Shown here one piece after another: positions 26,798 to 34,977 of a DNA stretch of 42,830 nucleotides. The number at the start of each line of letters is the position of its first letter. Position 1 is the first letter of the stretch. The DNA is from Nitrospirota bacterium. Lineage in GTDB: Bacteria > Nitrospirota > Thermodesulfovibrionia > Thermodesulfovibrionales > Magnetobacteriaceae. The stretch lies in contig JADFXF010000010.1 in the NCBI GenBank assembly GCA_015233685.1, positions 1-42,830 of the forward strand, written 5' to 3'. Below the pieces are notes generated by a model. The model worked only from the letters and a program-made list of their open reading frames with translations, did no database searches and was not told the origin of the DNA. The position numbers and the translations under genes were made by a program.

Positions 26798-28036
26798 ATG
26801 GGTGGAAGATTAGGCATAAACGGGCTTGGAAGGATTGGGAAACTCGTATTGTGGCGGCATGTGGCGGCACGGGATTTTGATGAGATAGTGGTGAATGTTG
26901 GTCGCGCCGTTGGTACGTCGCTTAATGACATCGCCTATTACATCGGCAGGGACTCCACGTATGGATCGTTGGGGAAGTATCTGTATGGCTTTAAAGACCA
27001 GCCGGCAATCGCCAACATTGATGACGGTACGGGGACGATGACGATAAACGGTGTAAAGGTCACTGTGTTGAGGAAATCGAGAAACCCCAAAGACATAGGC
27101 TGGGCAGGGCACGGAGTGGAAGTCGTTGTTGAGTCATCGGGGGCGTTTGTTGATCCCACCATCCCCGCCGACGACCCTAAAGGCGCCCTTGCCGGGCACC
27201 TCGACTCTGGTGCGAAGAAGGTCATTCTCAGCGCCCCGTTTAAGATAAAGGACAAGTCCAAACCCATGCCGGATGACGCCGTAACGGTTGTCATGGGAAT
27301 AAATGAGCATGACTATAACCCGGCCAGGCACAGATTTATCTCGGCGGCCTCGTGTACTACGACTTGCCTTGCCCACATGTTTAAACCACTGATAAATAAA
27401 ATAGGGCCAAAGAAGATTCTTACCGCCTCAATGGCCACCGTCCATGCCGCCACAGGTACTCAGGAGGTGCTTGACCGCCTTGCCAAGCCCAAAGACAAGG
27501 ATTTAAGAAAGAACCGCAGCATTTTTAACAACATTATCCTTACGACCACCGGCGCTGCTGACACTCTTGCGCTTGTTATCCCTGAGATGTCGCAAATTGG
27601 GTTTATCGCCGAATCTGTAAGAATCCCCACGACCACCGGCTCACTCGTCATTCTGGTCGTCAATATTCAGGAGGAACCCGACAGGATTATAGTTGACCGT
27701 GACTACATCAACGGTATCTATAAAGAGGCCGCCGAAAACTCCCCGCACAGGCTTGTCGTCTACTCTGAGGAGCAAAACGTGTCAAGCGATATAATCTCCA
27801 TGCCCCTTGCCGCCGTGATAATTGAGGCGCACGAGACGCACACGCGCACGGCCGAGATAACCTTCGACGCGGGGCGTTTGGTTGGTGTGAAAAAAGAAGT
27901 CCTTGAAGGCCTGAAAGACAACATGGTACGCATTCCCCTGACTCAGGCCGTGATATACGGCTGGTACGACAACGAAATGGGCAGTTACGTAAACGCCCTC
28001 TCAATGCTTACAATAATGGCCGCCGAGGATTTTTAG
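26798..28036 (+). CDS. Divergent long glyceraldehyde-3-phosphate dehydrogenase-family protein
   Basis: NAD(P)-dependent phosphorylating aldehyde dehydrogenase family, expected to interconvert glyceraldehyde-3-phosphate and 1,3-bisphosphoglycerate. The Rossmann start GINGLGRIGK spans 6-15. The catalytic Cys186 lies in SAASCTTTC, where canonical enzymes have SCTTNC, and His216 in TVHAATGTQ, where canonical enzymes have TVHxYTxxQ. WYDNEMGSY near the C-terminus is intact. At 412 residues it is about 75 longer than usual, with insertions around 110-160 and elsewhere. It probably acts on a GAP-like substrate, but the altered active-site neighbours make specificity uncertain. AGGAG lies about 10 nt before the ATG. 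Confidence 0.85.
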   Translation: MGGRLGINGLGRIGKLVLWRHVAARDFDEIVVNVGRAVGTSLNDIAYYIGRDSTYGSLGKYLYGFKDQPAIANIDDGTGTMTINGVKVTVLRKSRNPKDIGWAGHGVEVVVESSGAFVDPTIPADDPKGALAGHLDSGAKKVILSAPFKIKDKSKPMPDDAVTVVMGINEHDYNPARHRFISAASCTTTCLAHMFKPLINKIGPKKILTASMATVHAATGTQEVLDRLAKPKDKDLRKNRSIFNNIILTTTGAADTLALVIPEMSQIGFIAESVRIPTTTGSLVILVVNIQEEPDRIIVDRDYINGIYKEAAENSPHRLVVYSEEQNVSSDIISMPLAAVIIEAHETHTRTAEITFDAGRLVGVKKEVLEGLKDNMVRIPLTQAVIYGWYDNEMGSYVNALSMLTIMAAEDF

Positions 28037-28041
28037 TAACT

Positions 28042-29277
28042 GTGAACAGGAGCCGTCTGTTCAGCAGGGAGATTTTCAGTTGGTGTCTTTACGACTTCGC
28101 CAATTCAAGTTTTTCCGCCATCATCGCCACAGTAATATTCCCCGTTTATTATGTTAAAGTCATCGTAGGAAACGCCTCCGGACTTGGGGATTTGTGGTGG
28201 GGCAGGGCGATTTCCCTAAGCATGGCGTTTGTGGCCCTGAGTTCCCCATTTTTAGGCGGCATAGCCGATTATGGGGGGCTTCGTAAAAAGTTTTTGATCG
28301 GTTATTCAATATTGGCGGTTCTTTCTGTTGTGTGCATGTCGGCGCTTGTGCCGGGGATGGTGGTAACGGGGTTTTTGTTGATGGTTGCCGCCAATATCGG
28401 CCACGAGGGCGGGATGGTGTTTTATAACTCATACCTGCCGGTGATAGCCGAAAGGTCATATCAGGGGAGGGTATCGGCGTGGGGATTTGGATTAGGCTAT
28501 ATTGGGTCGTTTACTGCCCTGATAATGGCGCTGCCGCTTGTGAAGTCAGAGAATTTAAGCCTTCTGTGGCCGCTTGTGGCGGTGTTTATTGTTGTATTTG
28601 CGTTGCCGGCGTTTATTAATTTGCCCGGCGATAATAAGACGCAAGGGGCTGGCAGACCCATTGTTGAGGCTGCCATATACAATGCCACGCGGATATTAGG
28701 GTCACTGCGGGAATTGTTAAGGCAAAGGGAGCTGAGGCGATTTCTCCTCTCTTTTTTCATGTACCAGGACGGTATGAACACGGTAACCGTGTTTTGCAGT
28801 ATATTTGCCGCCGCGACGTTGAATTTCGATAACGCCGAACTGATATATTTGTTTATGACGGTGCAGGTGACGGCCTTTGCGGGGTCAATGATTATGGCAA
28901 AGCCGATAGATGTGTGGGGGCCGAAGAGGGTCATATCCATATCGCTGGTGTTGTGGAGCGCGGTGGCGATAGTGTCATATTTCGTCACGACGAAGGCGGA
29001 GTTTTTTGTAGTAGCCACGACGGCGGGGCTTGGGCTAGGGACGGTTCAGGCGGCGTCGAGGGCATTTTTTGCGGGATTTATTCCAGAGGGGCGAGAATCC
29101 GAGTATTTTGGCGTCTATTCGATGATAGGAAAGACATCGGCCATATTAGGGCCGTTATTATTTGGAATAACATCAGCGTATTTCAAGAGCCAGCGCCCGG
29201 CAATCGTGTCTATTTCGTTTTTTTTCGTAGTAGGGTTTTTCTTATTGTCGAGGGTTAAATCCCCGCAGAAAACATAA
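28042..29277 (+). CDS. MFS transporter, UMF1 (Atg22-like) family
   Basis: 411 residues with about twelve membrane segments. The N-terminal block EIFSWCLYDFANSSFSAIIAT is diagnostic of the UMF1 group of the major facilitator superfamily. FLGGIADYGGLRKK resembles the MFS loop-2 motif, and YNSYLPVIA follows. The substrate is unknown; fungal relatives export amino acids from vacuoles. The start is GTG 28042, 5 nt after the GAPDH-like gene, so dikinase-like, GAPDH-like and transporter genes appear to form one operon. A hairpin follows the stop. Confidence 0.87.
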   Translation: MNRSRLFSREIFSWCLYDFANSSFSAIIATVIFPVYYVKVIVGNASGLGDLWWGRAISLSMAFVALSSPFLGGIADYGGLRKKFLIGYSILAVLSVVCMSALVPGMVVTGFLLMVAANIGHEGGMVFYNSYLPVIAERSYQGRVSAWGFGLGYIGSFTALIMALPLVKSENLSLLWPLVAVFIVVFALPAFINLPGDNKTQGAGRPIVEAAIYNATRILGSLRELLRQRELRRFLLSFFMYQDGMNTVTVFCSIFAAATLNFDNAELIYLFMTVQVTAFAGSMIMAKPIDVWGPKRVISISLVLWSAVAIVSYFVTTKAEFFVVATTAGLGLGTVQAASRAFFAGFIPEGRESEYFGVYSMIGKTSAILGPLLFGITSAYFKSQRPAIVSISFFFVVGFFLLSRVKSPQKT

Positions 29278-29301
29278 AGATTCCTTCGGAAAAAATCTTT
29301 T
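29276..29301 (+). terminator. Possible terminator after the UMF1 gene
   Basis: AAAGATT (29276-29282) pairs with AATCTTT (29294-29300). Inside, TTCC and GGAA can also pair around a short loop. The T run is short, so confidence is low. A 25-codon frame just downstream (29309-29386) encodes a signal-peptide-like sequence but has no ribosome-binding site. Confidence 0.35.
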
Positions 29302-29454
29302 AATATCAATGGTATTGACAAGCCTCATATTTTTATGGTTGACTAGTGCGGCGGGGGCGTCGGCATCGTCGTCGGCAGCTTACTAATTACAAATCAAGTA
29401 GGCAGTTATAGTCTTTGCCTGGCGCGCTGTGGTGGTGTCGCGCCGGGTTTGGTC

Positions 29455-30102
29455 TCAGTTGCCGGGTATGGCGTTAGTGCTGAGCTGAGTTGGCTTGGTA
29501 AGCGTTGAGGCGTTGCTTTTTTCAGAGTCTTTATCCGCGAACACCTCTTTCTTCCAGCGCCTGAAGGAATCGAATCTTTTCCTCCAGTAATAGAGCCATC
29601 CCTCGGACTGTGTCGAGCGTTCTATGACGCCTGAGGACGACGACGCCTGGACAAAAAATATCGTGTCGTCTTTTTTCTGAGTGATAAGGCCGAGGTGGTT
29701 TTGTTTCTTTTGCACGTCTCTGAAGAAGATTATATCACCGGGTCTCGTTTCTGATTTTTCGATTTCATACGTATATTCATATATCTTCCACGAGGGGAAG
29801 TAGTAGGGCTTAAACTCGTAGTTGGTGCCGATCAGGCTGTTTCTTGCTATCGCGCATACAAGATGGGAACAGTCTGACTCAACGAGCTTGTCGGGGTTTG
29901 CGCCCAACTTGTAACCCTTGCCGAGATAAATTTTCGAGAGGGTGGGTACATTTTTCTCCATAACGTCATATGGGTCTTCCACCGGTGGGGGTGCGACAAC
30001 GGGCGGGATAGTTCTTTTCACCTCGCGGGTAGCAGATGAGCAGCTTGTTAACACAGCTAATAAGATAATAACCACAAACGCCTTATAATGCCGCCTAATC
30101 AT
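29455..30102 (-). CDS. NlpC/P60-family lipoprotein (putative cell-wall peptidase)
   Basis: 215 residues with lipobox LTS-C21, so probably an outer-membrane-anchored protein. A Pro-rich linker (32-40) precedes the NlpC/P60 domain, which normally cuts peptidoglycan stem peptides. The catalytic Cys78 lies in ESDCSHLV, RPGDIIFF at 120-127 is the family strand, and His136 lies in NHLGLI. The third position, usually His in the FxHASS block, is Gln152 (FVQASSSSGV), a polar substitution some active members tolerate. The ATG is preceded by GGAGG 9 nt upstream. The C-terminal 35 residues are low-complexity Ser/Thr/Lys. It is monocistronic. Confidence 0.82.
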   Translation of the reverse strand: MIRRHYKAFVVIILLAVLTSCSSATREVKRTIPPVVAPPPVEDPYDVMEKNVPTLSKIYLGKGYKLGANPDKLVESDCSHLVCAIARNSLIGTNYEFKPYYFPSWKIYEYTYEIEKSETRPGDIIFFRDVQKKQNHLGLITQKKDDTIFFVQASSSSGVIERSTQSEGWLYYWRKRFDSFRRWKKEVFADKDSEKSNASTLTKPTQLSTNAIPGN

Positions 30103-30210
30103 AATTTATAACCTCCGTCAATTTATTGGCTGCCACCGTCGTGTTCTCACACGCCATAACCGCAAAGACACAGGCCGATGTGCCAATGTCTTAGTTCTAA
30201 TTGCTGACTC

Positions 30211-30225
30211 GCATATTTTATATGC
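30211..30225. promoter_or_regulatory. Perfect inverted repeat in divergent intergenic region
   Basis: GCATAT, TTT, ATATGC. It lies between the NlpC/P60 lipoprotein gene (minus) and the GT-C gene (plus), where a shared operator would sit. No regulator gene is adjacent. Confidence 0.4.
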
Positions 30226-30272
30226 AATTGCCGTACCAGCTTTTTAACTGCTGCTGGTCAACGCCGTCATGG

Positions 30273-30293
30273 AAAACGCGGTGTGCGTTTTTT
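30273..30293 (+). terminator. Intrinsic terminator-like hairpin upstream of the GT-C gene
   Basis: AAAACGC (30273-30279) pairs with GCGTTTT (30285-30291) around GGTGT, followed by a T run to 30293. No plus-strand gene precedes it closely: the nearest ends at 29277. It may end a small RNA or a read-through transcript just before the GT-C promoter. Confidence 0.5.
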
Positions 30294-30349
30294 AAAGAAA
30301 TGTGTCAACTTCTCGTTGCTTCGTTTAGGCTGGCTGGCTCTTCGTCAAA

Positions 30350-30379
30350 TTGACAAAATCACCGGCAAAGGCATAACAT
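30350..30379 (+). promoter_or_regulatory. Promoter of the GT-C gene, predicting a leaderless mRNA
   Basis: Perfect TTGACA (30350-30355), 18-nt spacer, TAACAT (30374-30379), then 6 nt to GTG 30386. No Shine-Dalgarno sequence is present. Confidence 0.5.
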
Positions 30380-30385
30380 TTACTC

Positions 30386-31906
30386 GTGGCCGGATTAACC
30401 AAACTAAAGGAAGGCACGGTTGTCGTGCTGCTTTGTGTGCTTTTGATGGGGGCGTATTCCTTAGGCGCTTATATTTATTTTAAGACCGCAGGGATAGAGT
30501 TCAGCGATTCCGCCCGATTTGGCTGGGATACGTGGGAGTATCAGTCAATGGCGGCGAATTTTGCCGCTGGACATGGCCTGAAATTCGGCGCTATCGAGGA
30601 GTTTGGTTTCTATAAATTCACCCAGACCGGAGACCAGGTCTTTGGCGATGCCGGACTTAAAGGCTATGAGAGTTTTCTTGAGATTGGAAGCCGCGGCGGT
30701 AGTTATAATTTCTACAGGACACCCGGATACCCCGTCTTTCTCGGCCTGTTATATAAGATATTCGGCGTATCGCCAAAAGTGGCGCGGGTTTCTCAGGTGT
30801 TTCTCGTAATCTTAATTGCCGCTTTTCTGCCCTTTGTTGGCTTTGCATATTGGCGGTTGAGTGGGTTTGCCGCGGGGGTCGCCTCCGGCGCTATCTTGAT
30901 GAGCACGTATGTGTATATCCACAATATGCAGGACGAGCTGTTGACTGAGCCGCTTATTATGTTTTCAGCTTTTCTCTGTGTGCTTATGTTCGTTCTATGG
31001 GAAAAAAGAAAGTCGTCTGCCGCCGCCGCTGCCCTGCTTGGTGCTGTCATGGGGGCGGGAATTCTGGTTAAGGGTTCTCTTATTTTCACGCCGGTTCTGA
31101 CGTTTTTTTATTTCCTGTATTTGGTTAGACGGCGGCGGCTTGGGCCTGTGCCGCTTTTGGCCTTCGTATTGGGGGTCGCGTTTGTTATCATTTCGTGGTC
31201 GGCGTTTGCCAGCGTAAAAGAGGGTAGGGCAATCTTTATCTCCACCGAGGGCGGGCAGCTCCTGCTTGAGACCAACAGCACTGTCTCAAAAGACGGCACA
31301 TGGCACGCCAAACCCCTTGACGCGTTTTATCAAAGGCCAGAAATTAAACCGCTTCCAGGCCCGATTAAGGTCGTTTTGTATTATCTGAACCATAGAAATC
31401 TGTTGCCCTCAATATTCGTCAACAAGATAAACTCAGGATTTAGCGGGTTCTTTTTTTTCAAAGCCGCCGTCCTGTTTCTCCTTTACGCAATGATTATGAG
31501 TACGCTTAGATTTTTTGATAGCGTTAGTAAATGGATAAAAAATATTTTGGCGTTTTTGTTGGTAATTTATATAGTATGGACAGTCTTTGCGGTTTGTGTG
31601 GTGGTGTTTAAATTAAATCTGCCACCGGTTGCCGCGCTGGTTTTTGCTAATATTATTAATCTCATGCCAGGTGCCACACTTCTCATCTATATATTTATCG
31701 TGTATTTTTGCGTATCCTATGTGATTACTAAGAAATCTTACGTCAATGTCCCCGCGTCATTTGCGATATTATTTTTGAATTTCTTTCTGATTACGATAAT
31801 CTTCTACGGGCATCCGAGGCATGTCAAGGTCATTGATTTTATATTTATTCTGATGGCAATGCAGGGTGTCTTCAGGGGAATAAGGATCAACGACGAAGGG
31901 GGATAA
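30386..31906 (+). CDS. GT-C-fold membrane glycosyltransferase (PMT/ArnT-like)
   Basis: 506 residues with about eleven membrane segments. An acidic first periplasmic loop (GWDTWEYQSMAANFAAGHG, about 48-66) is followed by YRTPGYPVFLGLLYKIFG near 110-127, the pattern of the PMT_2/ArnT-like clan that uses polyprenyl-phosphate sugars. The QDELLTEPL segment near 180 is typical too. The acceptor could be lipid, glycan or protein and cannot be read from sequence. GTG 30386 is preferred because a promoter ends 6 nt upstream; the open frame at 30283 is different and unsupported. Its last codons and TAA stop lie in a dispersed repeat, so the C-terminal residues are repeat-derived. Confidence 0.8.
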   Translation: MAGLTKLKEGTVVVLLCVLLMGAYSLGAYIYFKTAGIEFSDSARFGWDTWEYQSMAANFAAGHGLKFGAIEEFGFYKFTQTGDQVFGDAGLKGYESFLEIGSRGGSYNFYRTPGYPVFLGLLYKIFGVSPKVARVSQVFLVILIAAFLPFVGFAYWRLSGFAAGVASGAILMSTYVYIHNMQDELLTEPLIMFSAFLCVLMFVLWEKRKSSAAAAALLGAVMGAGILVKGSLIFTPVLTFFYFLYLVRRRRLGPVPLLAFVLGVAFVIISWSAFASVKEGRAIFISTEGGQLLLETNSTVSKDGTWHAKPLDAFYQRPEIKPLPGPIKVVLYYLNHRNLLPSIFVNKINSGFSGFFFFKAAVLFLLYAMIMSTLRFFDSVSKWIKNILAFLLVIYIVWTVFAVCVVVFKLNLPPVAALVFANIINLMPGATLLIYIFIVYFCVSYVITKKSYVNVPASFAILFLNFFLITIIFYGHPRHVKVIDFIFILMAMQGVFRGIRINDEGG

Positions 31907-31946
31907 TCCCCCTTCACCCCGTATTTTTGCCAACGTTTTATTTATT
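31882..31946. repeat. Dispersed hairpin repeat, copy B
   Basis: The core GAAGGGGGA (31895-31903) pairs perfectly with TCCCCCTTC (31907-31915) around TAA, which is also the stop codon of the GT-C gene. Flanks match copy A at 22478-22545 (AAGGATCAACGACG; CACCCCGTA; CGTTTTATTTAT). It spans the convergent junction and includes the stop codon of the peptide-binding lipoprotein at 31938-31940, so it may serve as a bidirectional terminator. Confidence 0.75.
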
Positions 31947-33608
31947 GATTTTCATCTGCCGCCCGTTGGCGGCTTCAGGACTCTGTGTCTGCACGTACCA
32001 TTTCGGCAGGTTATAGCCTATGCCAATTGTCGTGGGTTTGATACCCATGAATTTTTTGTTCACGACAACAAGTGCATCAGGGACATAGAGAAACACGTAC
32101 GGGAGTTCATCAGCAAGGATTTCCTGAATTTTATAGTATGTCGCCTTGCGCTTTTCAATGTCGAACGTACGCCGACCTGTCTCAAGGAGTTCATCAACTT
32201 CGGGGTTAGCATAACTTACGAAATTAAACTCCTTCTCCTTTGTCTTGCTTGAGTGCCAAATATCATACTGGTCGCCGTCCATCCCTATCCCCCAGCCAAG
32301 GATTACGGCGTCAAACCGCTTTTTGTCAATAAATTCATTCAGAAACGTGCTCCACTCAAGGGCGCGAATATTTACCCTTATGCCGACTTGCTTGAGTTTC
32401 CACTGGATAATCGCGGCGGTCTTCATTCTGAGGGGGTTGCCCATATTAGTAAGGATGGTAAACTCAAACGGGACGCCGTTGTTAGTTAAAATACCACCAG
32501 CTCCGTCCTTCCAGCCAGCCTCGGCAAGCAGGGTTTTTGCCCTTTCGGGGTCAAACGGGTATTTTTTTACTGCAGGGTTGTATGGCCATGTGTTCGGTAC
32601 GTACGGGCCGGTTGACGCCGTGCCAAGTCCATAGAGTACAATGTCTATTATCTCCTCTTTATCTATCGCATAGGCGATTGCCTGTCTGACCCGTTTATCT
32701 GCGAAAAAAGGATGTTTTAAATTGAAGCCGAGATATGTATAGGAGAAGACCGGATAGCGGTATTTATTAAAATGGGCATTAAAATACGGGGAGTCAGTCT
32801 GCCTCTTGTATTGAATCGGCGTAACCCCCATGAGGTCAACCTCCCCGGCCTGAAGCGCCATAAACATGGTGGATTGGTCTGGTATTACCCTGTAAACATA
32901 GTTATCTATATAGGGGCGACCCTCGAAATAATCATGGTTGGACGACAGCGTAAGCTCCTGCCCGCTGACCCATGTGTCAAGTTTATACGGCCCCATACCA
33001 ACGGGTTTTCTGATTAATGGACTTTTGGTTATATCCACACCCGCAAGGAGGTGTTTCGGTAAGATAACGAGGTCACCCCAACTGTTCAGCGCCGGTGCGA
33101 AGGGTTTGCCGTATGTCACCCTGAATGTGTGGTTGTCGGGGGCCTCGGCGGTCTTCACCTGCAAGAAATCCTCTTTATATGGCGTAGGGGTCTTGTCGCT
33201 GATGATTGTCTGATAGCCGAAGAGGACATCTTCGGCGGTAAATGCTGCGCCGTCAGTCCAGTGGACGTCTTTTCTCAGGTGAAAGGTAATAGTGAGGCCG
33301 TCGGAGGAGATGTCCCAGCTCTGTGCAAGGTCGCCAATAGTGCTGAGGTCAGGGGCATATTTTACGAGTCCATTAAAGATATTGCCGGAAACGGAGTGCG
33401 AGGCGCTGTCACCAGCCAGCACGGGCAGAAGGACACTTGGCTCTGCCGTCACACCTTCAACCAGCGTGCCCCCATAGGTAGGCTGGCCATCTGAGGCAGA
33501 TTGAGGCAAAGGGGCTGCCTGATTTTGCCCCCCCGTCCGCGAATCACACGCGCACAGGATGATGGCAATTATTAGTAGAAGTATCTTTGCGATAGGTACG
33601 GTTTTCAT
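31938..33608 (-). CDS. ABC transporter substrate-binding lipoprotein, family 5 (peptide/nickel type)
   Basis: 556 residues with a lipoprotein signal ending LCA-C21. The SBP_bac_5 fold is clear: GGTLVEGVTAEPSVLLPVLAGD near the start, then the family block LTITFHLRKDVHWTDGAAFTAEDVLFGYQ, KPVGMGPYKL, VRQAIAYAIDKEEI and the C-terminal ADELPYVFLYVPDALVV. Such proteins deliver peptides, nickel chelates or opines to Opp/Dpp permeases. The only such permeases here are at 15149-16989, so they may belong together although unlinked. It lies 24 bp downstream of the PIN gene on the same strand. Confidence 0.93.
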   Translation of the reverse strand: MKTVPIAKILLLIIAIILCACDSRTGGQNQAAPLPQSASDGQPTYGGTLVEGVTAEPSVLLPVLAGDSASHSVSGNIFNGLVKYAPDLSTIGDLAQSWDISSDGLTITFHLRKDVHWTDGAAFTAEDVLFGYQTIISDKTPTPYKEDFLQVKTAEAPDNHTFRVTYGKPFAPALNSWGDLVILPKHLLAGVDITKSPLIRKPVGMGPYKLDTWVSGQELTLSSNHDYFEGRPYIDNYVYRVIPDQSTMFMALQAGEVDLMGVTPIQYKRQTDSPYFNAHFNKYRYPVFSYTYLGFNLKHPFFADKRVRQAIAYAIDKEEIIDIVLYGLGTASTGPYVPNTWPYNPAVKKYPFDPERAKTLLAEAGWKDGAGGILTNNGVPFEFTILTNMGNPLRMKTAAIIQWKLKQVGIRVNIRALEWSTFLNEFIDKKRFDAVILGWGIGMDGDQYDIWHSSKTKEKEFNFVSYANPEVDELLETGRRTFDIEKRKATYYKIQEILADELPYVFLYVPDALVVVNKKFMGIKPTTIGIGYNLPKWYVQTQSPEAANGRQMKINK

Positions 33609-33632
33609 TTTATTTTTAGTTTTTAAAGATGA

Positions 33633-34106
33633 TCAAATATTCAACAAACCATTTTCGAAATCAATCTCTTCCTGAAAAGGGATGTTTGGTTCGCCGATGA
33701 TCAATGGCGGCTTGCCTATTTTACCATTAAGATTTATCAGATATTTATCAAAAGTGTCTATAATGGGGATTTCTGCCTCTATAGCGGACGCTATATGTAT
33801 TGCGTCATTAGGTCGAAGAGCACCGTAATCCCATAATAGATTTATTGATGATTCCGCGATGTGACGGTCAACGTTAATCAGGACGATATATTCATTATCA
33901 AAAAGACTACAAATCTCATCTGACTTACGTCTGTCTATTTTTGGCTCAGTCCTTAAATAGATTACCTCAGCCATAGTCAATACGGATGTCACAATTTTAA
34001 TCTCTCCCGCTTCGGCTTTTGCTATGACTACTTCACACTTCTCATATCCCGATTCTTTTTTTAGCCAACGTAAACAACAACACGAATCCCAATACCGTAG
34101 TTTCAA
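33633..34106 (-). CDS. PIN-domain protein (putative RNase toxin)
   Basis: 157 residues. The four acidic positions of PIN nucleases are present: D7 in RYWDS, E47 in TMAEVIYL, D101 in RPNDAIHIASA and D117 in IIDTFDKYL. This fits a VapC-like Mg2+-dependent endoribonuclease, often a toxin. The start is TTG 34106, 8 nt after an AGGAG that lies inside the last codons of the upstream gene; the two genes are 3 bp apart and clearly coupled. The N-terminal CCC run (residues 9-11) is unusual. The upstream partner is not a known antitoxin type. Confidence 0.85.
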   Translation of the reverse strand: MKLRYWDSCCCLRWLKKESGYEKCEVVIAKAEAGEIKIVTSVLTMAEVIYLRTEPKIDRRKSDEICSLFDNEYIVLINVDRHIAESSINLLWDYGALRPNDAIHIASAIEAEIPIIDTFDKYLINLNGKIGKPPLIIGEPNIPFQEEIDFENGLLNI

Positions 34107-34109
34107 TCA

Positions 34110-34907
34110 CTATTCTCCTAATATGCCGCATATTTGCTCGGCAGATGGAATATCTTCTTTTTCCCTAAACAATCTCAATTTACGGACTTGAATAATTTTA
34201 GGCGTCCCATATTGATCATAACTAATCATGCCGAATATAGATATGCGTTGTCCAAACGCCTTAGCCGCTACATCCAAGGCCTCCGAGCGGAGGTCATCCG
34301 AAATATAACATCTGACAGGTCTATCGTCTAAAGTATCATAAATAGTAAATTTAAGGCCACCTCTTTCGGAGATAGTTTGTAGTTTCCCCTCTACCGAACC
34401 TAAACTCTTGTAACGAATACCCATAATTGTATCAATGTTAGCGGCAATACGCGTTGTTAAGACGTGGTAATCTCCATTAATAGCGATATTAATTTCAGTG
34501 AGTTCATCGCCTCGTGCACTCGAAACAGACACAAGATTCTGCAAAAGCTCTAATGCCTTATCAGTAAAATATGCCGGTCTCTCGGTTTTATTTTCTAAAT
34601 TAGTTATACCATAGTGTAACGCGTCAACTGTTTTTTCAATAACATCGATATATTCTTCTTTAACTACAGGATTATTAAGTAATAAGATACTGCCATGCTT
34701 TACAGTTACGATCCATTTTACAGGTTTCATCGTGCCGGAGACCTGCGCTGATACCTCATCAATAAAGTCATAAAATGCGCTGATGCTGTCCCTCAGCTTA
34801 TCAGACGTAATATTTTCGCCTTTTAAGGCAAGCGTAATTGTATTCTTTATGGTTTTGCCCACTATGCCGGAGGATATTCCTGATTCTGTCACTATATGTC
34901 CTGTCAT
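34110..34907 (-). CDS. Unknown 265-aa partner of the PIN-domain protein
   Basis: Start taken at the ATG complementary to 34905-34907, preceded by GGAGGGG at good spacing; the open frame extends to 35006 but the added residues look non-coding. The protein begins MTGHIVTESG, has a helical N-terminal half and a beta-rich C-terminal half (LKFTIYDTLDDRPVRCYI, RISIFGMISYDQYG). No DNA-binding domain is recognised and it is far larger than VapB-type antitoxins. Its coupling to the PIN gene makes an antitoxin, sensor or target-adaptor role possible. The base composition is visibly more AT-rich than its neighbours, suggesting transfer. Confidence 0.7.
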   Translation of the reverse strand: MTGHIVTESGISSGIVGKTIKNTITLALKGENITSDKLRDSISAFYDFIDEVSAQVSGTMKPVKWIVTVKHGSILLLNNPVVKEEYIDVIEKTVDALHYGITNLENKTERPAYFTDKALELLQNLVSVSSARGDELTEINIAINGDYHVLTTRIAANIDTIMGIRYKSLGSVEGKLQTISERGGLKFTIYDTLDDRPVRCYISDDLRSEALDVAAKAFGQRISIFGMISYDQYGTPKIIQVRKLRLFREKEDIPSAEQICGILGE

Positions 34908-34977
34908 AATCCCCTCCTCTTGAGTTGTCACACTATTTGCAGCCATGATTATAGAGTAACAATTATGGTTGGGGTTG

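Noticed and set aside
29309-29386. 25-codon frame encoding a signal-peptide-like sequence
   Set aside because: No ribosome-binding site and the residues after the hydrophobic core are only Ala/Ser; possibly a relic but too little to call.
30283-30483. 66-codon frame from GTG 30283
   Set aside because: It starts inside the terminator-like hairpin and overlaps the GT-C gene in another frame without a ribosome-binding site.
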